A stretch of 64,000 nucleotides of DNA. Source: Viola odorata. Lineage: Eukaryota; Streptophyta; Magnoliopsida; Malpighiales; Violaceae. A model generated the notes under the pieces. That model did no database searches. It saw nothing but the letters and a program-made list of their open reading frames with translations, and was not told the DNA's origin. How positions within the stretch are numbered: the first letter of the stretch is position 1; every line of letters begins with the position of its first letter. A program made the position numbers and the translations under genes. Shown piece by piece: positions 21,713-32,953 of the stretch. The stretch covers positions 26,212,579 to 26,276,578 of the forward strand of contig OY829542.1 of the NCBI GenBank assembly GCA_963691705.1, read 5' to 3'.

Positions 21713-23434
21713 TCAATCCTGGGCGTCAGAGTTCTCCTGCCAAAGGTACTCCATCGAAGCCATCTCCCCTTTCTGCATTTCTATCTCAGCTTCTAAGGCG
21801 GTAATTCGGTTTTGCAATGCCTGGCTCTTCCTATCTCCTAGATCTGCTCGAGTAGTCAAGACCCTTATCGTTGAATCCTTGTCTTGGATTATGGCACTCG
21901 AAGCCTCTTTCTTGTGGGTTTCGCTGCTCAAGCGTTCGTTGAAGGCCCTGAGGGCCACCTTCTGTTTTACTGCTTGTATCCGGACAAAATCCCTATGACG
22001 CCGGTGTACCTCATTCTTCTGGACTTCTGCGTAGCATTGACGTGCTTCGGCAGTATCTCTTTCCTCTGTCATTAGATCTCGCTCTTCCTGCGCTGCTCGC
22101 ATTTGTTCTACCACTTGCGCGTAAGCCATGGCATCCATTCCTCCACTTACTTGCGATTCTCCTTCCTCTTCTATCGGTTTCTGATTTTCTGGGTGAGGCA
22201 AGACATTGCCGTTGACTCGCTGCAACCTCCACTGTGGATATTGCGGTATTGTTGCGGCAGGGGCGACACGTCCTTTGAGACAAAAGGGGTTGGCCCAGTC
22301 TAGGGCGTACAACTGGATGTTCTGATTCTCTCCGGTGTGTGGTAGATCCATTTTCGTCATGCCGAATGTTACTGGAATGATCTGGGTGATGCAAAACTGC
22401 CTGAGTACGAGGGTAGGGCAGTAGTGAGCACATCCCCAAGCTCCGATTAGAGGAACTCAAGGTAGGGGTCCACAGCAGACGATAGGATCGGAGGTTCGTA
22501 GCCACTTGGCATGCCAACTGAAGTCATCCTCTGAGAGGTTGATGAATCGGTTGATCCAGACGTCTTTATTTTCCATCTCCCATTTATCTGTGGTCATTGC
22601 ATTGATAACTCTGAGCAGAGGGCACGACCTGATGTAGCTCTCGAAGAAGATGGATTGATCAGGAATTTGCTTGAAGTGGCTGATCAACCATACTGTTAGT
22701 AGCTGGGCGCAGCAGGTGAGCCTCCCTTTCCCCTTCCTTCGGCAGGAGTCTAAGGAACGAAAGGTCTCGGCCAAGATGGCTGTTGTAGGATTGATGGCAT
22801 TTACCTCCATCTCGTAAAAGATGTTGGCTGCTGAAGAGTCGATGGCGTTTCTCATCCTCGGAAAAAAAACGAATCCTACAATGGCGAAGGCCAGAATCCT
22901 TAAGCGCCTAGCTCCATTTGATAGCTGAAATCGTGCCTCGATATCCGACCAACACCAAACGTAGTCACCCTCCTTGACACGAGTAGGGATTCCTAATAGC
23001 TTGTCGAGTCTTATTTTTACACTTGCAGAGTCAAGTCGGACATTCTGGTAGATGATTGATATGGGTGATGTGAAGCACATCAAAGTTGAGTACTCCTCGA
23101 GTGTAGGAGTTAAGTCCACTCCCTTGTCAAAAGAGAAGCAATGATAGTAGGAATCTCAGAACTTCAGAGCTGCCCTGATACAACCCCAATCGGCCTTGAC
23201 ATCCACTAGGGTCAGTAGCTTTCCATAACTACCCTCAAACTGAGTCTCTTCGTCTTCAGTCAGCTCATTCCTTAACATCCGAATCCTAGTCAAATCAAAG
23301 TCTACAACCTCTACTTTGATTTTAGTGGTGATGTCAGGGGCGAATCCCCGTTCTAACAGATCTCCTCGGGCAGCTTGATCGTCGAAGCTTCGTCCCCCGA
23401 AAATATCAAATGAAAGTAACGTAGGTGCTGTCAT
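21713..23434 (-). pseudogene. Element O ORF1 (Ogre extra ORF, DUF7745-like)
   Basis: One continuous frame from ATG at 23434 (MTAPTLLSFDIFGG) to the stop at 21713, about 573 codons, broken only by two TGA codons at 23158-23156 and 22459-22457. The first half carries phrases of a plant domain I know as DUF7745 (YYHCFSFDKGVDLTPTLEEY; DYVWCWSDIEARFQL; RRLRILAFAIVGFVFFPRM). The last third is a long charged coiled coil (VVEQMRAAQEERDLMTEERD). ORF1 upstream of gag is diagnostic of Ogre elements; its function is unknown. The first TGA probably replaces Trp and the second Arg or Gln. Confidence 0.85.
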
Positions 23435-23473
23435 GGTGAATGAGCAAAATGGGCCGTGTAGGACAAACATCAA

Positions 23474-23955
23474 AATTTTTAAGTGCTAAGTAAATGGTGT
23501 GTGTGAGAAATCCACAGTTTGTATAACAGGAAAAATCACGTCATCATACCAACAAGATAAATAGCCACGATAAACAGGTATAATCATGATGCACGTGCTG
23601 GGGCTCTGATTCTGACACCTTTAACTGGCTTGAATGGTTCCCGGATGATACCATGAAAAGGTCCCTAAAGTGTCGTCTGGCGTCCCCGATTCCTTACGAA
23701 ATCGAGTAATCCTTTCAACTGGCTTTAGGGGTTCATCCGAGTTGGGATTGGTGAACACTACCTAGGACATGTGTCCTAGGGCGTCACTACTACCCTCCTA
23801 TTTTGGTATTGGTCCCCTGGGTGTAGGGCGCTATGATATGCATATGACGATTGATAAAGCAAATAAATGAACAGATCAGCAATTGATCAAAGCAAATAAA
23901 TAAACACATAAACACCTCTCTAAAAAAGACAAAACCGGCTCCGACCCAAAATGTC
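23474..23955 (-). other. 5' leader of element O
   Basis: Non-coding leader between the primer site and ORF1, about 480 bp. It contains stop codons in all frames of interest and no recognisable feature. Confidence 0.55.
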
Positions 23956-23973
23956 CCTAGTGAAGTCGCCAAA
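23956..23973 (-). promoter_or_regulatory. Primer-binding site of element O
   Basis: On minus, TGGCGACTTCACTAGGGA begins three bases after the LTR end. Ogre elements are described as using tRNA-Arg; this sequence is of that type as far as I recall, but I could not compare it with tRNA 3' ends. Confidence 0.6.
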
Positions 23974-23976
23974 CTG

Positions 23977-26900
23977 TCGCGCCCCCACGAAAATTAAAAA
24001 ACTCGCGAGTGTGCAACGAAATTTGGGACCTTACAATGCTCAGCGTAGACAGACGCCTCGCAACATACAATGAAGTCGCCACCCTAATTTGGTTGCTAGG
24101 CTTTAGGGAACCTTAATCGTCATGGCATAGGAAATATAATAAGTAAAAAAAACTAAAGGCACAAAAAAGGGGTCTGGACCCCAGACAAAAGGTTCGGGGT
24201 CGTATTATGGTCTCGGGAAGGTGTTAGGCACCCGAGTCACATCCGAAAACGGTTACCGGTTGATGAGAGAGGTGTTTAAAAGGTGTTTGATGAAAATGCG
24301 TTTTATTTTGAAAAAGGGGGCCCTCAGAGGAATCGTCACTTTAGCCTTTTCCACAATCGGGACCGTTCAAAAATAATAAAAAAGATCTTTCGGACGGGGT
24401 TACCGTTTATCAAGATCAGTCTATTATTCTTGACCGTAACGTGATGGGACTGAATTTTCTGTAAGACTGAATGAGCGCCCTCTTATTTCATCATCGGGCC
24501 ATGCATGATTAGATTGATTGCTATGTGAACCTATCATGGATTGCTAACAGAGTACCAATTTTAAATGATTGGTTTTTGAAGTGGAAAACTGATGTGGGAT
24601 CGAAAGTCCCCATGTACATGCAGTCAATATATGCGAGAATTTAAAATCACATGAATATGGCATTTGAAGCGACTCTTTAAACACGTTGTTCATGTGGGTT
24701 GATTTTAATTCTAACAGTTCTATATATCATGCGTACGACTGCTATTTTACGAAAAAAGCGCTGAATAAATAAAAGGGAATCGAAAGGAGTACTTTCGAGC
24801 GAAGCTTGAATTTAAAACCTACAAAGTGAGAGTATTAGTGATAGCTTGAGAAAGAAGTAAACAATTTTATGAGTGCGAAAATTTAAATGACAGTTGATTG
24901 CATACGAGAAATGATGAATTTTGCGTATTCGAAAGTGAGATGCTGGGTTTGACAAAAATGATGACAGTTGTTTGTATGCGAAAAATGATGGATTTTACGC
25001 ATACGAGAATTTAAATGCTGAGCTGATTTGCATGCGATAAATGATTGATTTTACGCATACGAAATTTAAATGTTGGGTTGATCGTATGTGAAAAATGATT
25101 GATTTTACACATACGAGAATTTAAATGGTATGGTGATTGCATGCGAAAAATGATTGATTTTACGCATGTGAGAATTTTAACAGTGCTACGTGATTGCATG
25201 CGAAAAATGATTGATTTTAAGCATGTGAGAATTAAAATGCTACGTTGATTGCATGCGAAAAATGATTGATTTTAAGCATGTGAGAATCTAACATCTACGT
25301 GATTGCATGCGAAAAATGATTGATTTTAAGCATGTGAGAATTAAAATGCTACGTTGATTGCATGCGAAAAATGATTGATTTTAAGCATGTGAGAATCTAA
25401 CATCTACGTGATTGCATGCGAAAAATGATTGATTTTAAGCATGTGAGAATTAAAATGCTACGTTGATTGCATGCGAAAAATGATTGATTTTAAGCATGTG
25501 AGAATCTAACATCTACGTGATTGCATGCGAAAAATGATTGATTTTAAGCATGTGAGAATTAAAATGCTACGTGATTGCATGCGAAAAATGATTGATTTTA
25601 AGCATGTGAGAATTAAAATGCTACGTTGATTGCATGCGAAAAATGATTGATTTTAAGCATGTGAGAATCTAACATCTACGTGATTGCATGCGGAGAATGA
25701 TTGATTTTACGCATGTGAGAATTAAAATGCTACGTTGATTGCATGCGAAAAATGATTGATTTTAAGCATGTGAGAATCTAACATCTATGTGATTGCATGC
25801 GAAGAATGATTGATTTTACGCATGGGAGAATTTAATATCTACGTGATTGCATGCGAAGAATGATTGATTTTAAGCATACGAGAATTTAACAGTTGGATAA
25901 TTTGCAGAAAGTAGAGAGTTGATATTTGCGAAAAATAAAACAATTGATATTTGCAGAAAATAAAGCAGTTGATATTTGCGGAAGGATTTCCAGCAGTTGT
26001 GCGAAAAATTAAAGCAGTTGATATTGCGGAAAATAAAACAATTGATATTTGCAGAAAATAAAACAGTTGATATTGCGGAAGGATTTCCAGCAGTTTTGTG
26101 AAAAATTAAAGCAGTTGATATTGCGGAAATTAAAGTGCGACCGTCCATGTAGGCGGTAAAAATAAATAACTGAATTTTTAAATTGCAGAAAATAAAGTGC
26201 GGAAATTTAAAGTGCTAAGAATTAAAACAGTTGATAAGTGCAGAAAATTAAACAGTTGATAAGTGCAGAAAATTAAACAGTTGATAATACGAAAAATTAA
26301 CGTACGATGCGTACGAATTATTTTTACGAAAAACTTACGATTTGAAATTTCGGAAAGAATTAAAAATCGGAGGGACCTAATTGAAAACTTTGAAAACTTG
26401 GGAGGGGGGCCAAAACGGCGCCGTGTGATGAATAGGCATGGCACTATTCATCACCCCCTCCCTTGGTCGCCGGAGCTACTGCCGGCGACCCAACTCCGGC
26501 CACACTTGGCCGTTTTGAAAAATGGACGTACCGAAATGTTCGTCTCTTCGACGACTTTCCGACCGTATAAACCTCGATTTTTAGTTTGACTCGTACAAAA
26601 TTTAATTTCGAAAAAACGACCGAACCGTTAATTATCGAAAAACTAATTAATTCGAACAATCTAGCCAACGATTTTCAAAATTAAAAGCATGTATTTAATC
26701 TACATTACGTATGTGAATTAATAGCACAAAAACAATCAATTTATTTGCTCAAAATCAAGCCAAACGAAATTAAAGAAAACTTGCGCAGAAAAACCGAAGA
26801 TGAGCTAGAGAGAGAAAGCTCACGTTTCAAACTTTGAACTGGACGATTGTCGCTCAATATGAGCAAGCTGATCAAGAGGGAGAAGGAGCAAGGGTTTCTT

Positions 26901-27927
26901 GCGATTTTGGTCCCGTTTTTACGTTGAATGGGAGCTCCTATTTATAGGAGAAAATCGCGTGGAGGAGAGGGAGAAGGAGCTGCGCGTGGTGGTGTTGTTC
27001 ACGCTGGCGGGGCTACGGCCGTGAGGTGGCTGGGCTAGGGGCGTTGTGATGATGGCCGAGGGGACAGGTAACGGTCGAGGGGACGGGAGCGAGCAGCTCG
27101 GTGGCTCGCTCCCCTGTTCAAGCACGTCCATGGCCGTTCGCGTGTGCCATGCACCATGCCCCTTTAATTTGTCAACCGTTGATCTGGTTGACTTTTCTTG
27201 AGTTGACCAGATCAACGGTTGTGATTAAAATGCCCTTTAATTTATTTAAATGGGCTCGTGCTGAGTCCTGCGAGCAAACGCTCGGACTTTTCGATCCGAG
27301 GGTACCAGCGCGTAGAGAAAAATATGACGGTTTTAACCGTATACAGCGAAGCATGAAAATTTCGCGTTTGACGCGTTTATTTTCGCGTTCAAAAGCGCGA
27401 AACGCGGGAACGGAAAAATAAAAACGTTACGCCGAAAATTACACGAAACGTTGTATACCGTTGCGAGCAGAAAAAAAGCTAGCAACTAGTTGATGGAAAA
27501 CATTTAAAAGTCAAGCTGTGGTTCGAGCAGACTTACTCGGGTCCAATAAAAGCTCGAATAAAAATATTAATAAAATAATAAAAATACTAAAAAATGCGCT
27601 AAAACCCTAAAAATCCTAAAATTCGTGAGATGACCAAAAATGCAGAAAAACTAGCATACGACTGCCGGATAGTCTAAAACGTGATTTTTTTAGGCTAAAA
27701 ATAATATTAATAATAATAATGAAAATGCATGCCGAAAAATTAAAAATGCGATTTCGAAAGCTGACGATGCTAACGACGATGAAAAAATGCAACGAAACAC
27801 CTAAAAATGCTAGCGATAGTAAACTAACTACAGATGACTGTAAATCAAGTAAAAATGACAGTAAATTAAATAAATGACAGAAATGCTAAAATTGATTAAA
27901 AATGGCGTCAAAATTTGGGTATCAACA
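23977..27927 (-). repeat. 5' LTR of element O (3,951 bp)
   Basis: Same ends as the left LTR. Leftward promoter: minus-strand TATA box ctataaatag at 26938-26947, about 980 bp inside the LTR. The tandem arrays (about 24990-25850 and 26228-26277) therefore lie downstream of the predicted start, in transcribed R-U5 sequence. It is followed at 27928-27932 by the target duplication GGTAC. Confidence 0.95.
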
Positions 27928-27932
27928 GGTAC

Positions 27933-28772
27933 ACCAATAGTACTAAAATCCTTGACGAAACGCCAGTAAAAGCTCGCCAATCCATGGAATGAACGCACGT
28001 CACTCGCGTTCTTTGGAGTGGGCCACTCCTTAATCGCTCAGATCTTCTCCTCATCCACTTTCACGCCATCTACACTCACAATAAAACCAAGAAAACCAAC
28101 CTGTTCCATTACGAATGAACACTTACTAGGTTTAGCATACAATTATTGTTCACGAAGTTTTAGAAAGACGTCTCTAAGGTGGGAAACATGTTCATCAAGT
28201 GACTTGCTATAGATTAAAATATCATCAAAGTAAACTACAACAAATCTGCCAATAAAGTGTCTAAGAACATGGTTCATCAATCTCATGAAAGTGCTAGGAG
28301 CATTAGTTAGGCCGAATGGCATAACCATCCATTCATACAAACCATACTTAGTTTTAAACGTTGTTTTCCATTCGTCACCTTCTTTCATACGAATCTGGTG
28401 GTAACCACTCATCAAATCAATTTTAGAAAATATCATTCTACCACTTAATTCATCTAACATGTCATCTAAACGAGGTATAGGGTGACGATACTTTACAGTA
28501 ATTTTGTTGACCGCTCGACAGTCAACGTACATGCGCCACATTCCATCCTTCTTTGGCACTAGTATCACGAGAACGACGCATAGGGACAAACTTTCCTGCA
28601 CGTACCCACGGCTAAGAAACTCGTCCACTTGCCACTGCAATTCTTTCATCTCCTCCGAGTTATACCTATAGGCTGGTCGGTGAGGGATGGTGGATCCGGG
28701 GCAGAAAATCAATTTGGTGTTCAATGCCTTGGATTTGAGGCAATCCGAGAGGCATCTCCTCGGGTAGAACAT
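27933..28772 (-). pseudogene. Element A reverse transcriptase
   Basis: The frame gives the fingers and palm of a gypsy [46 protein letters not shown] and the catalytic box YFDDILIYS (residues 181-189 of the frame, near 28230). Past 28143 the frame shifts and reads AKPSKCSFVMEQVGFLGF, then a TGA inside EEKI-AIKEWP, then [14 protein letters not shown], and stops at the O insertion. Joined across O, it continues in frame into the RNase H side at 6853. Confidence 0.88.
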
Positions 28773-29460
28773 CCTTGAATTCCTGTAAAAGAGATGAGAT
28801 ACAACTAGGAATAGAATTCAAAGGATTAGAGTTAGAGGCATTTAAACAAGAAGAACGAAATCGAAGTAGAAGAAGAGGGAGGTAGGCGCCAAAACAATTT
28901 TTTTGAAAGATCAGTGCTCTCCTTACTTCGCTCCCCTTGGCATATACACTCAATTTCTTTTTATTTGCCTCTCCTTTTCTCTCCATGCCACTCTCAGCAT
29001 GCTTACTCTTTTCGTGCGAATATTTACACTCACCCGCTGTATGCTTACTCTTTTCATGCGAATGTTTTTCTTCCTTACACTCACCCTCTGCATGCTTACT
29101 CTTTTCATGCGAATGTTTATCACTTGCACTCTCAATTTTTCTCTCTTTCTTTCCGACACTCAATCCTTCTTTTTCTCTCTCAATTCTTTTGGTAATCTCA
29201 TACTCAGCATATGACTTAGCTAGCCATTGATGGTCCTCAAATACTTTAGTTGGTGTCAAAGGTGCTAAGGTGAACTTTCGGCCATCTTTTACCAACTTAT
29301 ACTGATTGCTCTTCCCTTCATGATTAGCCTCTCTGTCAAACTTAGCAGCTCCCATTGTTAATTATTATTAAACACCCTTTCTTGTCAATCACACCACGAG
29401 TGTGGAATAAATTGTCTCGCTACTCCTCATCGCACACTTCTTCCTTTCCTTATGTACTTC
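28773..29460 (-). pseudogene. Element A protease remnant and PR-RT linker
   Basis: The start of the protease (LIIINNGSC) is followed almost at once by sequence that normally lies after the protease core (YKLVKDGRKFTLAPLTP), so most of the protease is deleted. The linker then contains an unusual charged repeat: HSHEKSKHAEGECK and close variants three times between about 29135 and 28990. It ends with [18 protein letters not shown], the lead-in to RT. The A element could not have processed its own polyprotein. Confidence 0.75.
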
Positions 29461-30791
29461 AATTGCGACGTACGACAAGCAAACTAACCCGTTCGCCCCT
29501 CTGATATTCCCCATCCAAATCAGCACTATTTTCTTCCTTGAGTTCGGATACCTCTTGATCATTATCCGACTCTTGATCACCATTCTGCCGCAAGATGAAA
29601 ACTCGCTTGTTAGGGCAGTCTGCCTTCCTATGCCCTCTACCATTACACTTAAAACAAATGATGTCCTTAGTGGCTGGTCGGTTAGTAGGTGGAGTGTAGG
29701 GTTTGTTACTAATCGGAGGGGTAGTCGTACTAGAGGTGCTCTTCGAAGCGTATGGTAACACCTTTGGTGCAGCAGCCGTACCCTTGCCATCCTTAACCCA
29801 AGCTGACTTCTTCCAAGATGACGAGTTTGTAGAAGACTTATAGGAACCCTTAGCTTTCCTATGTTTCTCAATTTTAAGAGCCATGTGAAGCATCTCCTCA
29901 AGTGTATTATATTGCGTTAACTCTAACTCATGAGTAATCTCTTGATTTAGTCTGCCAGTGAAGCGAGCCATGGTGGCTTCCAAACTCTCCTCGACTCATG
30001 CCTGAGCCAAGGCTACTTCCATCTCATTAAAATAAGTCCCGACACTTTTACTCCCTTGCATCAAGGACTGTAACCTTTGGTGAAGCTCACGATTGAAGTG
30101 AGTAGGGACAAAACGGTGTCTCATAATCTGTTTCATCTCCTCCCAATTCTGAACTGGAAAACCTACGAGAGCAGTGCGCTTGTGATTGGCATGTTCCTAC
30201 CAATGGACCGCGTATCTACTAAATTCCATGGCTGCCAGCTTAACCTTCTTATCTTCGGAGTAATTATGGCAAAGAAAGATGGACTCTACCTTCCTTTCCC
30301 ACATCAGGTATGCATCCGGATCATCAGCACCATCAAACGGAGGAATTTTCATTTTGATGCTGCCAATATTTGCATCATCCCTAGCTTCATCGCTAGGCTG
30401 TCTCTCGGCCCTTCCTCTCAGACCATCTCGGCACCTTATATATCCCTCACCCCCATGGGGCTCTTCCTCCCAATTCACATGTGGTACTTGAGGTCCACGT
30501 CTAGCAACCCGCCTCGGAGGGACTCGTGCAAGGTCATGTTGTGGATTAACATTGGCAGTCGGTTGAACAAGTGGTTGCCTACGTGCATTGGCATCCTCAT
30601 CGGACGTGTCCGAAACATGGCCGTCACTCGCCTCACCCGCCGCCCTAGGGTTAGGGTTTATGGTGGCCAATGCCGCCAACCTAGCTACCTCAACATCGGC
30701 AGCCAACTACCTTTCACCTATCGCCCTAATCTGTTCAGTAAGGGTCGCGAACATGGCCTGCACATCTGGTTGTTATACTCCTTCTTGAGAC
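29459..30791 (-). pseudogene. Element A gag
   Basis: It begins MSQEGV at 30791 and stops at once (TAA), then continues in frame with EQIRAIGER, a Pro/Arg-rich stretch, and the capsid start IKMKIPPFDGADDPDAYL. Stop codons follow the Trp near 30197 and near 30000. The distal part reads NWEEMKQIMRHRFVPTHF, EATMARFTGRLNQEI and a CCHC zinc knuckle CFKCNGRGHRKADC near 29660-29619. The order and motifs are typical of a plant gypsy gag. It is broken by at least three stops. Confidence 0.83.
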
Positions 30792-31694
30792 ATCTAAAGA
30801 ATTTCCAGAAATCCACAACACGAAAAGAAACGTAAAATTGCACTAATCCTAGCACTCCCTCAAGTGTTTACTCTTTTGTTTAACTCTCTATTAATCTCAC
30901 AAAATTCACTCAAAAATCCCTGCAATTGTTCAAGCGTTAGTGAGACTCAAGAGTTTAAAAAAAAGGCTTCCAATAAGACTCTCAAAAGAAAACTAGCTTC
31001 AAAATAATTATTAACACTTAGTATTTGTTAAATTGCAAGAACAACCAATTAAACAAATAACAAGTAGAGTAGAGGGCAGTTTCAAGGAATCAAAGAAAGC
31101 TCAAATTGACTAGAAAGGACTCAAACAAATTCAGTTTTCAGTTTTGATTTTAATATCCAAGTGCACTTCAATTTGCTTCCTTGCTAAATCTGACTTTTGT
31201 AGCGCAAACACTTCTATATGTTTTTGTATTTGCATAATCGAATTCCTCTTCTTTCTTTCAGAATTTCTCTTCTTTTTTTTCTTTTTTTTTTTGACTACGA
31301 ACACAGTTTAGTGTTTTGATCACAACTTTTTAGTCCGGACTCCAAATCACTTGATTTATTTTGATTCAGACTCCTAACAAACACCACTTTCCAACGGATC
31401 CTTTTTCACTCAAATCGAACTTCAATAGATATATATTGAAATAAAATTTTAGCTTGATAGAAATTGAACAGATTTTCTTTTGTGTTTCGTGACCTTTTTG
31501 TTGGTAGAAAACGCAAGTAATTTAGCTAAATTCAACGCAAAAAATCTGGATTCACAACGCAATCAATTGTTATTCAAGTAACAAACTAAGCACACAAGGA
31601 AATCGGTTTTAGAATGGAGTAGAAGAAGAAACCGATTTCAGCAATGAAAACTTGAAAACAATTAAAGATACTTGCCAATCTTTGAACGCCTTAA
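30792..31694 (-). other. 5' leader of element A
   Basis: AT-rich leader with a pyrimidine tract near 31247-31294. The part 30864-31694 is repeated at 35433-36265. Confidence 0.7.
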
Positions 31695-31706
31695 GCTCCG
31701 CTACCA
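31695..31706 (-). promoter_or_regulatory. Primer-binding site of element A
   Basis: Minus strand TGGTAGCGGAGC, two bases after the LTR end ...CGTATCA. It matches 10 of 12 bases of the initiator-Met type site. Confidence 0.7.
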
Positions 31707-31708
31707 AA

Positions 31709-32656
31709 TGATACGATCCTAGTTGCGTAGGATGCGTAGCACGTAGTTCTGATCATTGTTCAAAGAAGGATTTCGATGCGGAATAAGATAACTCGCTTAG
31801 ACAACGTAAGCCTACTGATCGCTAAGCACCAGCCAACCTTGTCCGAACAAGGGAGGATCCTTGTCGAATCACTAAGCATATATCCCTTGTGGATATCAAC
31901 CTAGGGAAGACGAACAAGTAGGATGCAATTTTGGTTTTACTTGTTGACGACATGAGTATTGCGGACATGAGAAGGAACAAGGTTCAATCACATGAACAAT
32001 TGGGCAAAAATTTGAAAGAACAAAGTCTTAATTTATCAAAATAACAGCCAACCTTATACTGAGGTTAAGTTGCCGCTTATATAATGTTTTACAACTAACC
32101 CTAATAGAAATAGAAGTAGGAGTTCTAATTAAGGAAAAAGACATAATTAACTAATTAATTAAAAATGGAAACAGAAGTCGTTGCCCAAATAAGATAAGGG
32201 AAACACCATAGGACAAGGAGTCCTAGCGCGCGAAGGACAAGGAGTCCTCGCACCGCAAGGACTCGCGCGTCGCACACTCAGACTAGGGTTTGCGCGCGCG
32301 CCTTCGCACCCTGAATTAGGGTTTGGGCTATCTTCCAAACGCCTCGGGCCTTTCCGATAAAACTTGGGCTCCTACTCCTTGACATGTTGCAGTACATGTC
32401 TGACTTAGTAGATGGGAATGGTCGTCCCATCTACGCATCGATCTGTTGCCCAGCAGAGATAACGTCATACGCCGCGATGGTGAGTAGATTGACCATGCAT
32501 GGGGCCTTCTCTCGAAGTGCAACCTTCTCACTTGTCATCTCACATTCCAGCTTCTTATGAATGAGAGATGACAACTTGTCTTGAATCTTTCTAGCTCTTT
32601 CTCGCGTCATCGGACCAGTAGGTGGCAAAGGCATGTCGATGCGTGGATTCGCATCA
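31709..32656 (-). repeat. 5' LTR of element A
   Basis: 948 bp with the same TGATRCGA-type inverted ends as 4109-5080. It contains a copy of the pol tail (GPMTRERARKIQ) that is not part of a gene here. Leftward TATA box: cttatata on plus, 32076-32083. Many differences from the 3' LTR indicate age. Confidence 0.8.
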
Positions 32657-32953
32657 TACGGCACACGAATGGTGGTCTTGGGTGTCAACCTCATAAGAAT
32701 AAGAACCATACCATATCTCATGCCCATCGGAATAAGCACCCTCATGACAAGAACTGAGACCATCACTAGCAACCGAGGGGTAGGCGACACCTTCACAATA
32801 AGAACTAGCCCCATACGGCGTCTCAAGCTCATCCAAGTAGCTCGCCTCATAACAAGAAAAGAAATGGTCACTAGCTACCGTGGTGCAGTCGGTGCTAGAA
32901 CAACAAGATTCCTCCTCCCAAGAGGACCCAACATCCTTATAATAGATAGACAT
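32657..32953 (-). pseudogene. Element C gag-like ORF, start
   Basis: ATG at 32953 (MSIYYKDVGSSWEEESCC) opens a Tyr, Ser, Cys and Glu-rich frame with spaced Tyr residues (SYCEGVAYPSVASD; AYSDGHEIWYGSYSYE). After exactly 99 codons it meets element A; it resumes in phase at 4103. It has no known domain. The low-complexity, Tyr-rich character is unlike the gag of A or O. Confidence 0.5.

Larger units (their letters stand above)
6859..27927 (-). mobile_element. Element O: Ogre-type (Tat lineage) retrotransposon with deleted pol core
   Basis: It is 21,069 bp long with ~4-kb LTRs, a perfect TSD, TG...CA ends, an extra ORF1 upstream of gag, a Tat-type protease and tandem repeats in the 3' untranslated region. 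These are the known hallmarks of Ogre/Tat elements. It reads leftward. The RT palm, RNase H and integrase catalytic core are absent: a junction at about 16070 joins early RT to late integrase. By hand comparison I count about 18 substitutions in ~2.7 kb of non-repetitive LTR (about 0.7%), so it inserted recently. Several in-frame stops also break ORF1 and gag. Confidence 0.93.
4109..32656 (-). mobile_element. Element A: Ty3/gypsy retrotransposon, gag-pol, containing element O
   Basis: A complete but decayed element reading leftward. It has a 3' LTR at 4109-5080, polypurine tract, pol split by O, gag, leader, primer site and 5' LTR at 31709-32656. Without O (21,069 bp plus one GGTAC) it is about 7.5 kb. 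The LTRs differ at many positions, so it is an old insertion. Integrase keeps its catalytic residues, but the protease core is deleted and gag and pol carry stops and frameshifts, so it is inactive. Its gag and integrase resemble plant chromovirus-type gypsy elements; no chromodomain is visible and I do not assign a clade. Confidence 0.85.

Noticed and set aside
6859..27927. Classifying O as a generic large LARD without coding capacity
   Set aside because: ORF1, gag, protease and both flanks of pol are recognisable as Ogre/Tat, so it is a deletion derivative of an autonomous type.
28903..29230. Three plus-strand open frames rich in Leu, Ser and His
   Set aside because: They are shadows of the minus-strand His/Lys/Glu repeat in the A element linker.
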